A stretch of 32,254 nucleotides of DNA from an uncultured Porphyromonas sp. (lineage in GTDB: Bacteria > Bacteroidota > Bacteroidia > Bacteroidales > Porphyromonadaceae), in assembly GCA_900546675.1 (NCBI GenBank), contig URDQ01000014.1, positions 1-32,254 of the forward strand, written 5' to 3'. Below are positions 1-8,708 of the stretch, piece after piece. Each line of letters begins with the position of its first letter. The stretch's first letter is position 1. Position numbers and translations under genes: made by a program. The notes beneath the pieces are model-generated. The model was not told the DNA's origin, ran no database searches, and was given only the letters and a program-made list of their open reading frames with translations.

Positions 1-20
1 GCGTCCGGAGCAGGGCGAGC

Positions 21-48
21 TCCACTCCAAATTGCATTTTGGAGTGGA
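21..48. repeat. Short inverted repeat (hairpin)
   Basis: An 11-bp arm at 21-31 (TCCACTCCAAA) is complementary to 38-48, with a 6-base loop. It lies in a stretch without genes at the left edge of the window. There is no clear T-run on either side, so terminator function is not shown. Confidence 0.5.
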
Positions 49-138
49 AAATACGTCGCAGTGTGCTTGTCATCGTACATCATCGACACAGCGAGCGTTT
101 TTCACGTGAAGATTTCCAAATCCCCACGTGGCTATCGG

Positions 139-173
139 GTTAGAGATTAGAGGTTAGAGGTTAGAATTTAGAG
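139..173. repeat. Heptanucleotide tandem repeat, about five units
   Basis: Five consecutive 7-base units read GTTAGAG, ATTAGAG, GTTAGAG, GTTAGAA and TTTAGAG. The stretch is noncoding and no function can be assigned. It may be a slippage-prone spacer. Confidence 0.55.
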
Positions 174-189
174 ACAAGTAACCCGCTGT

Positions 190-328
190 AGGGACGCTCG
201 GCTAGTGTCTAGCGAGAGGGCGTCCGTTGTGTCAAAGCGAGAGGGCATCCGTTGTGTCAAAGGTTACAGCATTCGTAGTTTTAACGGGGACGGATGCCCT
301 CCCGCTAGAGACTAGCCGAGCGTCCCTA
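190..328. repeat. Long imperfect inverted repeat with an internal 25-bp direct repeat
   Basis: The left arm (about 190-228) and right arm (about 288-328) are near-perfect reverse complements of roughly 38-40 bp, with only a few mismatches. The left arm overlaps a tandem duplication: 211-235 and 236-260 differ at one base (GGCG versus GGCA). The layout resembles a small non-autonomous mobile repeat or a decayed palindromic element. No transposase is nearby, and target duplications were not identified. Confidence 0.6.
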
Positions 329-383
329 CTTGTGGCATTTAGATATCCACAAGCATTGAGAGGCTACTTAGGATGTGAGGAGG

Positions 384-2156
384 TTACTTAACAACTTTCA
401 CAGCTATGTCTCCCGCACGTACGATGTAAACACCTCGTGGGATTATACTGATGTCTATGCAGTGGCTCTTGGAGACCAAGAGTGTGCGGCCTATGGTATC
501 ACAGATCCAAATCGGGGTGTCCATCGCAAGCCCATTTACAACAAGCGTTGCTCCGTGATCTATGAGACGTATAGAGATGCTTTCTTGTGTGATGGATTGC
601 GTGCCGTTGTATATAGCGACTCCGACCTCGGTGTCTTTCTCTACGGTTAGGATAAAGAGAGCCTTATCTTTGGTCTCTGCTACCGCATTCCCATCTACAA
701 TCCAACTATCCACACACCACTTAGAGTCACCCTGTGTATAGGCGAATACGATGTCGGTGCCAGCTGCAATGTCGGTGCCACTCAGATAGGGTTCTCCATT
801 TGCTTTTACAGTTATGTGGTCAGCTACTTCACTGGGGAAGGTATAGGTGACCTTGTATGTATCTACGTCACTCCGGCGAAAGAGGGCGCTGATGGTCGTC
901 GGCTCGGTGATTATGATGTCCTCTATAGCCACTATCCCGAAGGCATTAGGGACTAGCGCATCTCCCTCATAGACTTTATCTCCGATGGTTACGGAGATGG
1001 TCTCGTATCCGTCTTCGTTAGGAATTGCTTTGACCGTTATACAGCTCCCTTTGTCCACTTGATCGCCACTAGAGAGAAGTCGCTCTCCTTGAAGGACTTC
1101 GAGAGAACCATTGTCGCAAGGAGCTATCGTGATGGGGACTTTTTCGACCTGTTGCTTCTTGTCAAAGAGAACCGATATGGTTGTGGACTCGGTCACCTCC
1201 AACTGCATAGTAGCTATGCCCTCATCGCCAATGGTCAGTCCGTGTCCCTCTGTGTACTCTGTACTGCCCACCTTAATGTGAGTCACTGCGTACTGATCCA
1301 TAGGTATAGCCATTATGGTGATCTGCTTACCCTTTTCGATAGATAGGACTCCATTGGTAGGTGTCAGGTTCTCACCATCAGACGAGATGATCAGCATACC
1401 CGTAGCAATGTCTGGGCTGATGACTGTGATGTCTACGTTGTTTGGCTTGTACTCTTCGAAGAGGGCACTTACAACCATCGAGGCTTTGACTGTCTTAAAC
1501 TTGGTCACAACGCCTGTCTCCGCATCTGGGCGTAGTGCGTCTTTGCTGTAGAAATCGTCACCAATCCTTAGGAGAGATACTTTGTAGCCTTTGTCTGGAG
1601 TTGCTTTGACAGTGATCACGGAGCCGTCTTTGACAGACGATCCAGACGCAATGGGGGTGACTCCATCGTAGTCAAAGAGCTCGATGAGACCATTTGCTGA
1701 GGGCTCTATCGTGAGGATTAGATCTCTCGGTGTATCAGGATTGCTCTCTTCAAAGTCGAGGGTGATGGTCGTGTCATAGGGCTTCATAGTCCAGTGCTTC
1801 AAGTAAGAACCGTAGAGGTCGTCTGCAGCTGTAATGGTCAGTTCTTCGGACTTTGGGGTTCCGTCTTCTATCCATGAGACTTGAAAGCTCTTGAGTTGAT
1901 ACTTTCCGCTCTTTACGGTGACCATCAGGTTGAGCGCAGTACCCTCAGACACTTGATCTCCGCTCTCGATTAGTTTGTTGCTAGCATCGAAGACATTAAT
2001 CTCGATGTTGTTATCCGCATAATTCTTTTGGAAAGAAAGTGTATTGCCAGCAGTGGTCATACTTAGTTCCAAATGACTTACGTCAACATCGTTGGCTGCC
2101 AAGAGTGTTGACCCACCCACAAGCAGTATGGCGATCCAAAACTGTAGCTGTCTCAT
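384..2156 (-). CDS. Secreted repeat protein with C-terminal T9SS sorting domain
   Basis: This 590-aa protein is probably exported across the inner membrane by Sec and across the outer membrane by the type IX secretion system. An N-terminal signal peptide spans about residues 1-20 (FWIAILLVGG, ending near LLAAND). The body holds about five related 80-100-residue beta-rich modules. Each has an ANGxIEL/NGSLEV-like start, a SG(D/S)xVxxGxxIT(V)KA stretch and a closing TTISxLF motif, which recalls InlB-B/Flg_new-like bacterial repeats. The last ~70 residues resemble a type A sorting domain, ending RGVYIVRAGDIAVKVVK. The gene is monocistronic: it has its own promoter at 2250-2280 and a terminator separates it from the Rnf operon. 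The ligand or role is unknown; an adhesin or surface-anchored protein is an inference. Confidence 0.8.
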   Translation of the reverse strand: MRQLQFWIAILLVGGSTLLAANDVDVSHLELSMTTAGNTLSFQKNYADNNIEINVFDASNKLIESGDQVSEGTALNLMVTVKSGKYQLKSFQVSWIEDGTPKSEELTITAADDLYGSYLKHWTMKPYDTTITLDFEESNPDTPRDLILTIEPSANGLIELFDYDGVTPIASGSSVKDGSVITVKATPDKGYKVSLLRIGDDFYSKDALRPDAETGVVTKFKTVKASMVVSALFEEYKPNNVDITVISPDIATGMLIISSDGENLTPTNGVLSIEKGKQITIMAIPMDQYAVTHIKVGSTEYTEGHGLTIGDEGIATMQLEVTESTTISVLFDKKQQVEKVPITIAPCDNGSLEVLQGERLLSSGDQVDKGSCITVKAIPNEDGYETISVTIGDKVYEGDALVPNAFGIVAIEDIIITEPTTISALFRRSDVDTYKVTYTFPSEVADHITVKANGEPYLSGTDIAAGTDIVFAYTQGDSKWCVDSWIVDGNAVAETKDKALFILTVEKDTEVGVAIYNGTQSITQESISIRLIDHGATLVVNGLAMDTPIWICDTIGRTLLVSKSHCIDISIIPRGVYIVRAGDIAVKVVK

Positions 2157-2249
2157 AATCTTTTATGTTAATGTTGTTTACAGGATCATTTTCGACTATG
2201 GCAAGTTTGATTGCTGGTCTTGCGACTAGATCTCGATACCAAGCTATAG

Positions 2250-2280
2250 CAAATGTAGCCCTTTTTTAGAAGAGCGTCAA
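2250..2280 (-). promoter_or_regulatory. Bacteroidota-type promoter for the T9SS repeat protein
   Basis: On the minus strand, TACATTTG (2250-2257) matches the Bacteroidota -7 consensus TAnnTTTG exactly. A TTGAC box (2276-2280) sits 18 bases upstream as a -33 element. It lies about 95 bases before the start codon at 2156 and downstream of the Rnf terminator. Confidence 0.6.
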
Positions 2281-2291
2281 TAGCGAGATCT

Positions 2292-2332
2292 AAAAAAAAA
2301 AGCTCCTGGATACGTCAACGTATCTAGGAGCT
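2292..2332 (-). terminator. Rho-independent terminator of the rnf operon
   Basis: On the minus strand a 14-bp stem beginning AGCTCCTAGATACG, with a 4-base loop and one imperfect pair, is followed directly by a run of T (A-run at 2292-2300 on plus). It lies 78 bases beyond the rnfA stop. Confidence 0.85.
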
Positions 2333-2409
2333 GATGTGTCTGCTACATCAATGGATGATGAGCGGAGCTAGAGGCGGTATAGCGTTGACCGCCTGAGTGA
2401 TTCGCCCAA

Positions 2410-2991
2410 TTAGAGACTAGCTAGACCAGAGAAGCCCATAAAGGCCATCGCTAGGATACCAGCGGTGATGAGGGCGATGGGGGTACCCTTCATAGCGCGT
2501 GGCGTGCTACCAGTCTTGGCGAGCTGCTCGCGGATACCTGCGAAGATGACCATAGCGAGGAGGAAGCCGATACCGATGGAGACGGCATACATAAGTGACT
2601 CAGCATAGGTGAACTCCTTCTGGATAACGAGGATAGCGACACCGAGTACACAGCAGTTTGTCGTGATCAGCGGAAGGAAGACGCCGAGTGCCTGATAGAG
2701 CGCTGGGGAGATTTTCTTGATGATCATCTCAATCATCTGCACGAGTGTGGCTATGACGAGGATGAAGGCGATGGTCTGCAGGAATTCGAGTCCCAGGGGT
2801 ACTAATATATAGGTCTGTACGAGCCAGGTGACCATCGTCGCTAGTAGCAAGACGAAGGTGACGGCTGCGCCCATGCCTGTGGCGGTAGAGACTTTCTTAG
2901 AAACGCCTAAGAAGGGGCAGATACCGAGGAACTGGGAGAGGACTACGTTGTTGACAAAGACAGCAACGATGAATATGATGAGAAATTTCAT
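2410..2991 (-). CDS. rnfA: Rnf complex subunit RnfA
   Basis: A 193-aa integral membrane subunit of the Rnf complex, the ion-translocating ferredoxin:NAD oxidoreductase, paired structurally with RnfE. About six hydrophobic segments cover almost the whole length. The N-terminal NNVVLSQFLGICPFLGVS stretch and the NCCVLGVAI motif are typical of the RnfA/NqrE family; the cysteines in these two inverted half-repeats bind an intramembrane iron-sulfur centre in the family. Length is normal. It is the last gene of the operon, 64 bases after rnfE and before a strong terminator. Confidence 0.95.
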   Translation of the reverse strand: MKFLIIFIVAVFVNNVVLSQFLGICPFLGVSKKVSTATGMGAAVTFVLLLATMVTWLVQTYILVPLGLEFLQTIAFILVIATLVQMIEMIIKKISPALYQALGVFLPLITTNCCVLGVAILVIQKEFTYAESLMYAVSIGIGFLLAMVIFAGIREQLAKTGSTPRAMKGTPIALITAGILAMAFMGFSGLASL

Positions 2992-3055
2992 AGTAGTAAG
3001 TGTCTGTGTGGTGAGCTGTGGCTAGGGATTAGCCTTTGCATCTCATTGATTTGAT

Positions 3056-3646
3056 CTATTGCTTCTTAGTGATAGCGTGATAGATGGCGATGAGTAGTCC
3101 TAGAGCGATGAAGGCTCCTGGAGGTAGCACGAAGAGTAGTGCGGAGTAGTCGTTGGGATAAGCGGTCAGACCAAAGAATGAACCGCCACCGAGCATCTCA
3201 CGTACGATGCCTAGGAGGGTTAGTCCGATGGTGAAGCCTAGTCCGATGCCGACACCGTCAAAGAAGGATATGCCGACGCTGCTCTTGGAGGCGGTCGACT
3301 CTGCACGCCCGAGGACGATACAGTTGACCACGATCAGCGGGATGAAGATACCTAGACTCTGATCGAGTGCCGGTAGGTACGCCTTGATGATCATCTGTAG
3401 TACGGTCACGAAGCCTGCGATGACAACGATAAAGGCTGGGATACGTACTGCATCGGGTATGAGTCGCTTCAGGAGGGAGATCATCACATTGGAGCAGATA
3501 AGCACGAAGGTGGTGGCTAGTCCCATACTGAGTCCATTGATGGCCGACGTGGTGGTCGCCAAGGTAGGACACATACCGAGGAGAAGCACGAAGGTGGGGT
3601 TCTCCGTAATGATACCATTGGTAACTGTCTTGATATACTTATTCAT
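3056..3646 (-). CDS. rnfE: Rnf complex subunit RnfE
   Basis: A 196-aa polytopic membrane subunit homologous to RnfA/NqrD. It shows NPTFVLLLGMCPTLA near the N-terminus and VVNCIVLGRAE in the second half-repeat, the two conserved Cys regions of the family. About six transmembrane segments are visible. It begins 9 bases after the rnfG stop. Together with RnfA, RnfD and RnfG it forms the membrane part that couples electron transfer to Na+ or H+ transport. Length is normal and nothing looks broken. Confidence 0.95.
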   Translation of the reverse strand: MNKYIKTVTNGIITENPTFVLLLGMCPTLATTTSAINGLSMGLATTFVLICSNVMISLLKRLIPDAVRIPAFIVVIAGFVTVLQMIIKAYLPALDQSLGIFIPLIVVNCIVLGRAESTASKSSVGISFFDGVGIGLGFTIGLTLLGIVREMLGGGSFFGLTAYPNDYSALLFVLPPGAFIALGLLIAIYHAITKKQ

Positions 3647-3655
3647 GGCGGTGCA

Positions 3656-4804
3656 TTACTTAGTTGATTCGTTGGCAGAAGCCTCTACAAAGATGCGCTG
3701 CGCACGGGCTATGCCCTGCAGGATAGCGCGCGAAGAGACCGTGGATCCTGTGACAGCGTCTATCGCTCCACCATCCTCACGTAGCTTGAGACTGGAGGCG
3801 GTGACCTTCTTGCCTATGAGTGAGCTTTTAGAGGGTTTGGCAGTAGCGGACTCTGGGTTGCCCCCATAGTTTCTACTGATGGAGAGGAGCTTGCCCGTGG
3901 CATTGACATCAGCTATGGCAAAGGCTGTGAGCACTCCACTATTGTCAAAGCAGACGAGCATCGGGAGACAACGCCCCTCGTAGTCATTATCACTGGTGGT
4001 GACGACGAGTAGCCCTGTCGTCTGACTCATATCGTTGGTGCCGTAGCTCTGAGTGAGCCAGGGAGTGCCATCGTCGGTGGCACCACTCTTCGCCTTATCC
4101 ACAAGACGATAGGCAGGAAGCATCGTATTGAAGAGACTATCGATGACCTCTCGCTCGGGGAGTGCACAGCTACTCTCAGTGGCTTGGGCTACTGGACTAC
4201 CCTCACCGATGAGGCTCTGATAGACTCTATATGCTCGCTCGATGGCATCGATGAAGGCTCTACTAGAGATGGTCGCTGCGGTGATGGCATCGACCTTGCC
4301 GCCGTCCTTGGTAACTTTGAGCGGAGAGACTTTGCTCATATCGACTCCTCGTACGTCACGGATGAGATCTCCATTTGGTGCGGAAGAGGTGAACCACTCC
4401 TGTATCTTAGCGCCTAGTCCTGGCGTCTCCTCGTGCTTGAGTACCTTGAAGCCGACAATCTGACTCCCCATATCGAAGCCTACCATAATCTCGATGAGTC
4501 CAGCAAAGCCGGCATCGGTATAGGTCTCGATGGCATAACCGACGAGTTGCTCGCCCTGCATAGCGGGGTAGACGATGAGTGGACGAGGCTCGCTCTCGAG
4601 AGCAACGGTGTCTTGCTCTTCGTAAGGGTTATTGTCAAAGGCAGGGACAATCTCTTTGATCGCCTCGATCTTAGCTTTTGTCTCGGTCTGTGCGATAGTG
4701 TCTTTGGTCGCTACATTGACCAAAGCTAAGATACCAGCGATGATCAGACAGATGATCCCGAGTGAGAGGATCATATTGGGAAGTGTAGAGGGTAGCTTCT
4801 TCAT
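3656..4804 (-). CDS. rnfG: Rnf complex subunit RnfG, long form with two FMN-binding modules
   Basis: At 382 aa this is clearly longer than the ~200-220 aa usual for RnfG. One N-terminal membrane helix (about 10-30) is followed by a typical FMN_bind module with GFAGLIEIMVGFD, EETPGLGAKIQEW and the flavinylation-site-like DAITAATISSRA (about 175-186). A second, more diverged module covers the C-terminal part and ends with DAVTGSTVSSRA (about 350-361). The family carries FMN covalently on a Thr of a D-x-x-(S/T)-(G/A)-(A/S)-T motif, so both motifs are candidates. The start overlaps the rnfD stop in an ATGA, suggesting translational coupling. See the finding on the duplicated module. Confidence 0.92.
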   Translation of the reverse strand: MKKLPSTLPNMILSLGIICLIIAGILALVNVATKDTIAQTETKAKIEAIKEIVPAFDNNPYEEQDTVALESEPRPLIVYPAMQGEQLVGYAIETYTDAGFAGLIEIMVGFDMGSQIVGFKVLKHEETPGLGAKIQEWFTSSAPNGDLIRDVRGVDMSKVSPLKVTKDGGKVDAITAATISSRAFIDAIERAYRVYQSLIGEGSPVAQATESSCALPEREVIDSLFNTMLPAYRLVDKAKSGATDDGTPWLTQSYGTNDMSQTTGLLVVTTSDNDYEGRCLPMLVCFDNSGVLTAFAIADVNATGKLLSISRNYGGNPESATAKPSKSSLIGKKVTASSLKLREDGGAIDAVTGSTVSSRAILQGIARAQRIFVEASANESTK

Positions 4805-5790
4805 CTTTTAGCCTCCTTTCTAGATTTGACCACATGACCGAAGTGACGTGGCTTGATGTAGTTGTTGAGTAGTGGGGTGAACGCATTCATAATGAGGATG
4901 GCAAAGGACATACCCTCAGGGTAAGAGCCCCACAAGCGGATGATGACGGTGAGTAGTCCGATCATACAGCCGTAGATGAGCTGCGCACGGTGCGAGATGG
5001 GCGAGGTGACGTAGTCGGTCGCCATAAAGACTGCTCCAAAGAGCAGACCACCCGTCAGCAAGTGGAAGAAGGGACTAGCATACATCGCTGGGTCGTAGAG
5101 GTGCATAATGCCACTCAGTACGAAAGCGGAGACGATGATGGCCACGGGTGTGTGCCACGTGATGATGCGTCGGATGAGTAGATAAGCTAAGCCGATGAGG
5201 ATAGCAATGGCACTCACCTCTCCCATAGAGGAGAAGTTGAAGCCGACGAGGAGCTGCAGCGAGTCGGGCAGCTGGTCGATGGCTCCTGACTTGAGGATGC
5301 CTAGAGGCGTCGCTCCAGAGACCGCATCGGGAGCTTGCTCGGCAAGGCGGGCGGGGAGCTTCCAGGTGGTCATCTGCGCAGGATAGGAGATGAGGAGGAA
5401 GACACGCCCGACGAGTGCGGGGTTGAATATGTTATTGCCCAGTCCGCCGAAGACCATCTTGCCAATGCCGATAGCGACGACACCACCCATAAGGACGAGC
5501 CACCAGGGGAGTGAGGCGGGGAGGTTGAAGGCTAGGATGACGCCTGTCAGCAGTGCTGAGCCATCGAGTAGACTACAGGGACGATGCAGGAAGAAACGGG
5601 TGATGACCCACTCCGTGAGCATACAGGAGGCTACCGAGATGGCGGTGATAAGTAGAGCGTCTGTCCTAAACTGGTAGAGCATGACGAGGAATGCTGGTAT
5701 TAAAGCAATCAGCACCCCATACATATTCTTGCTAATGGTGTCACCGCTATGAATATGCGGTGAGGGTGATACGATGACTTGTTGTGCCAT
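4801..5790 (-). CDS. rnfD: Rnf complex subunit RnfD
   Basis: A 329-aa NqrB/RnfD-family membrane protein with about ten hydrophobic segments. It contains the conserved LLDGSALLTGVILAFNLP and GGLGNNIFNPALVGR stretches and the covalent FMN attachment motif DAVSGATPLG, with Thr at about residue 161. Later MATDYVTSPIS matches the family. RnfD carries FMN in the membrane and forms much of the ion path. It starts 52 bases after rnfC and its stop overlaps the rnfG start by 3 bases. It appears complete. Confidence 0.95.
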   Translation of the reverse strand: MAQQVIVSPSPHIHSGDTISKNMYGVLIALIPAFLVMLYQFRTDALLITAISVASCMLTEWVITRFFLHRPCSLLDGSALLTGVILAFNLPASLPWWLVLMGGVVAIGIGKMVFGGLGNNIFNPALVGRVFLLISYPAQMTTWKLPARLAEQAPDAVSGATPLGILKSGAIDQLPDSLQLLVGFNFSSMGEVSAIAILIGLAYLLIRRIITWHTPVAIIVSAFVLSGIMHLYDPAMYASPFFHLLTGGLLFGAVFMATDYVTSPISHRAQLIYGCMIGLLTVIIRLWGSYPEGMSFAILIMNAFTPLLNNYIKPRHFGHVVKSRKEAKR

Positions 5791-5842
5791 AAGCTATATA
5801 TCGTAGTCGATGATGAGGATCGGTGATCTGTCTCAGTGTGTA

Positions 5843-7195
5843 TTACTTCTTGCGGGCTCGCATAATGCCCATAACGGTCTGCTTGCCGACACGTATGTAG
5901 TCGAGGAGTGGTCGTCCTGCTGGGCAAGTGTAGCTACAAGAGCCGCACTCGATGCAGTCAGCGATGTAGTTATGCTCGGTACTCTCCCAATCTTTGTAGA
6001 TCGTGTCACGCATAAGGAAGGCGGGGTTGAGTCCCATCGGGCAGACTGATACACACTTACCGCAGCGTATGCAGTCGTGCATCTCGGGACGTGTTGACTC
6101 CTTGGCGGTGAGGATGAGTAGCCCTGACGAACCCTTGGCAACGGGTATGTCGGTGCTGACGAGTGCTCGTCCCATCATAGGACCACCGCCGATGATCTTG
6201 CCTGGCTCCTCAGCATAACCTCCCGCAGCGTCGATAAGCGTCTGCATAGGCGTACCGATGCGTGCCTTGAAGTTGGACGGACGTGCGATAGCTTGTCCAG
6301 TGACTGTGATGATGCGCTCGATGAGTGGCTTGTGCTTTATGACCGCCTCGTAGATGGCGAAGGTGGTTCCGACGTTCTGCACGATAGCGCCCGTAGAGAT
6401 AGGCAATGCGCCCGAAGTAACTTGCTTGCGAATCAGGGCATCGATGAGTTGCTTCTCGCCACCTTGCGGGTAGCGCTTCTTGAGTGGTACGACGGCGATG
6501 CTTTGTCCCTCGGGTAGGAACTCCTTGGCACGCTCCGCAGCGTCACGCATGATGCGTATAGCGTCGGGTTTGTTATTCTCAATACCTATGAGCGTGCGAG
6601 GAGCATTGGCAGCCTTCATAATGATAGCGCAACCCACCATAATCTCCATCGCCTTGACACGCATAAGCGCATCGTCGCTCGTGAGGTAAGGCTCACACTC
6701 GACAGCGTTGATGATAACGTAGTCAGCACTCTGACCAGGAGGAGGCGAGAGCTTGACATGCGTTGGGAAGGTCGCACCGCCCATACCGACGATGCCCATC
6801 TCAGCGATGCGATCGATGATCTGCTTAGCATCAAGGTCAATGTCTGTGACAAGGGTGTCTGTCTGGTCAATGTAGTCCTCCCACTCGTCGCCCTCGACTT
6901 TGATAAAGATGGCGGGCTTCTTAAAGCCACTTGCGTCCGTGATCTGGTCGATCTTGGTGACGGTACCAGATACGGAGGAGTGGATATTTGCGGAGACAAA
7001 GCCTCCCGCCTTGCCTAGGAGCGTACCTACGCGCACCTTGTCGCCTTTGTTTACGACAGCGGTGGCGGGCGCACCAATATGCTGTGCTAATGTGATGACC
7101 ACCTCGTCTGGAGGAGCGACAACGGTGATAGGTACCCCGGCGCTGATCTTATGGTCATGGGGATGGATACCCCCTATTCTAAATGTCTTTGCCAT
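5843..7195 (-). CDS. rnfC: Rnf complex subunit RnfC (NADH-binding, Fe-S)
   Basis: A 450-aa peripheral subunit that binds NAD(H) and FMN and passes electrons between NADH and the rest of Rnf. The N-terminus GGIHPHDHK is the RnfC signature. The Rossmann-like segment EMGIVGMGGATFPTHVK, followed by INAVECEPYLTSD, marks the NADH/FMN-binding domain. Two ferredoxin-type [4Fe-4S] motifs lie near the C-terminus: CIRCGKCVSVCP (about 372-383) and CIECGSCSYTCP (about 413-424). It starts 9 bases after the rnfB stop. It lacks the long Ala/Lys-rich tail of proteobacterial RnfC, which is normal for Bacteroidota. Confidence 0.96.
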   Translation of the reverse strand: MAKTFRIGGIHPHDHKISAGVPITVVAPPDEVVITLAQHIGAPATAVVNKGDKVRVGTLLGKAGGFVSANIHSSVSGTVTKIDQITDASGFKKPAIFIKVEGDEWEDYIDQTDTLVTDIDLDAKQIIDRIAEMGIVGMGGATFPTHVKLSPPPGQSADYVIINAVECEPYLTSDDALMRVKAMEIMVGCAIIMKAANAPRTLIGIENNKPDAIRIMRDAAERAKEFLPEGQSIAVVPLKKRYPQGGEKQLIDALIRKQVTSGALPISTGAIVQNVGTTFAIYEAVIKHKPLIERIITVTGQAIARPSNFKARIGTPMQTLIDAAGGYAEEPGKIIGGGPMMGRALVSTDIPVAKGSSGLLILTAKESTRPEMHDCIRCGKCVSVCPMGLNPAFLMRDTIYKDWESTEHNYIADCIECGSCSYTCPAGRPLLDYIRVGKQTVMGIMRARKK

Positions 7196-7204
7196 AGCTT
7201 CGTG

Positions 7205-8140
7205 TTAATCTTTCTGAGGTACAGATGCTGTTGAGGAGGTAGCAGCAGGAGCTGCTGGTGCATCGGCTGTAGCCTTGGTAGGAGCAGGCTTGTCGGCAGG
7301 CGCTGGCTTTGCTACAGGTTCTTTGCGTGGCGGGAAGTTGACCTCATGGATAGCTCCCGTCGGGCACTCGGCCGCACACTTACGACATAGACGGCACTTT
7401 TGGTGGTCTATGTAAGCGAGATTGTTCTCTATCGTGATTGCCTCAAACTGGCATACCTTAAAGCACTTGCTACATCCGATACAAGCGTTGGCGCAAGCCT
7501 TACGAGCCACGCCACCCTTGTCTTTGTTGACACAGCTGACGTAGAGACGGCGCCCCTTGGGGCCTTTCTTGCGTAGCTCGATGATCATCTTCGGACAAGC
7601 CTTGACACACGCTCCACAGGCGGTACACTTATCTTCGTCCACCTCGGGAAGACCTGTCTCGGGGTTCATATGGATCGCATCAAAGTCGCACACAGCGACA
7701 CAGTCTCCATTGCCTAGACAGCCGTAGCTACAGCCCGTCTCGCCACTGTATAGGGTCGACTCGATCTTGCAACTCTTAGCGCCTATATAAGTATTGACTC
7801 GTGGACGCGCCTCGCAAGTACCATTACAACGGACGACTGCTACGAGTGGGTCGCTCTTGGCGACGCTCTGACCGAGGATCTCTGCCACCTTGGTCATAAC
7901 GGGTTCTCCTCCTACGGGGCACCAGAGCCCTTCGAGAGAGGAGGCTTCGCAACAAGCCTTAGCAAAGCTTGCACAGCCTGGGTGACCGCAGCCACCGCAG
8001 TTAGCCTGAGGAAGGACCTCAGCGACCTCACCGATGCGAGGATCTTCTTTTACTTCAAACTTCTTGGAGGTGATAAAGAGTAGGACGGCACTCACGAGCG
8101 CTATCACTACAAGGACAAGTATGGTGGATAGTATTGTCAT
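7205..8140 (-). CDS. rnfB: Rnf complex subunit RnfB (poly-ferredoxin)
   Basis: The Fe-S subunit that takes electrons from ferredoxin. I chose the ATG at 8140 (311 aa, starting MTILSTILVLVV): it gives the family's membrane anchor at once and clears the rseC coding end, whereas the ATG at 8203 would add 21 residues overlapping rseC. Residues 5-25 form one membrane helix. CGGCGHPGCASF begins the [4Fe-4S] four-cysteine domain. Several ferredoxin motifs follow, including CTACGACVKACP, CIGCSKCFKVC and CRLCRKCAAECP. The last ~35 residues are a Pro/Ala/Lys/Thr-rich tail of low complexity. It is the second gene of the operon. Confidence 0.94.
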   Translation of the reverse strand: MTILSTILVLVVIALVSAVLLFITSKKFEVKEDPRIGEVAEVLPQANCGGCGHPGCASFAKACCEASSLEGLWCPVGGEPVMTKVAEILGQSVAKSDPLVAVVRCNGTCEARPRVNTYIGAKSCKIESTLYSGETGCSYGCLGNGDCVAVCDFDAIHMNPETGLPEVDEDKCTACGACVKACPKMIIELRKKGPKGRRLYVSCVNKDKGGVARKACANACIGCSKCFKVCQFEAITIENNLAYIDHQKCRLCRKCAAECPTGAIHEVNFPPRKEPVAKPAPADKPAPTKATADAPAAPAATSSTASVPQKD

Positions 8141-8156
8141 AGGAGTGTGTATGAAC

Positions 8157-8591
8157 TTACTTTTTTCGCACGGTAAAGGCAAAGGTTCGCTCAAACCGGT
8201 CACGTAAGAGCCATAGCAGGAGCATATATACAGCAGCTACACCCAAGGCGATCAATATCTGAGCCAGCGTACCTACCTCTAGGTAGCTTAGAAGGATGGT
8301 TACAGCAATGATTAGAATGGTAGGGATGATCATCGTGAGGAGTACTGCACGCATACCCAGCGAGCTACGCATCTCTAGAGAGACTTGATCACCGACAGCC
8401 ACCTCACTGGGTAACTGAGAGCGATCGATCGTGATCGTCTCTAGACGGCTCTCCGAGGCGTGGCAATGCCCCGCAGCCTCGCAGTTACTACAAGCAGATG
8501 GACGTAGCACAGTGAGACGCACCTCACCGCCTTCTATGGCAGTTACGGTGGCACTTCGCTCTATACATTCAGACTTCATCGACTCTGTCAT
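8157..8591 (-). CDS. rseC: SoxR-reducing system protein RseC family
   Basis: A 144-aa small membrane protein of the RseC/MucC family, which is often encoded with rnf genes. It has a cysteine cluster CSNCEAAGHC (about 34-43) in the N-terminal cytoplasmic part. Two adjacent transmembrane helices follow (about 82-102 and 107-128), then a short basic tail (RDRFERTFAFTVRKK). It is the first gene of the Rnf operon, 16 bases ahead of rnfB. In Escherichia coli, RseC takes part in reducing SoxR; here the role is more likely linked to Rnf assembly or function, which is inference. Confidence 0.85.
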   Translation of the reverse strand: MTESMKSECIERSATVTAIEGGEVRLTVLRPSACSNCEAAGHCHASESRLETITIDRSQLPSEVAVGDQVSLEMRSSLGMRAVLLTMIIPTILIIAVTILLSYLEVGTLAQILIALGVAAVYMLLLWLLRDRFERTFAFTVRKK

Positions 8592-8617
8592 TCACATTGC
8601 AACAACCTTCGCAATCA

Positions 8618-8625
8618 CAAAGGTA
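8618..8625 (-). promoter_or_regulatory. Promoter -7 box of the rseC-rnf operon
   Basis: On the minus strand TACCTTTG matches TAnnTTTG exactly, 27 bases before the rseC start. No good -33 TTTG box is seen at the usual spacing. Confidence 0.5.
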
Positions 8626-8685
8626 GCAATAAATAATTAGTCTAAGTATGGTAGTCGGGTACAAAGTGCTATCGCACATTCCTCC

Positions 8686-8708
8686 GAAAAGAGCTCTCAG
8701 AGCCTCTT
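8686..8708 (-). terminator. Possible terminator after the aminotransferase gene
   Basis: Minus strand: an imperfect hairpin (GGCTCT paired with AGAGCT, plus flanking pairs) is followed by TTTTC. It directly follows the stop codon at 8707. The stem is short and has a bulge, so confidence is moderate. Confidence 0.4.

Noticed and set aside
375..650. Plus-strand 91-aa frame
   Set aside because: It lies antisense within the T9SS repeat-protein gene, whose domains and signal peptide are clear.
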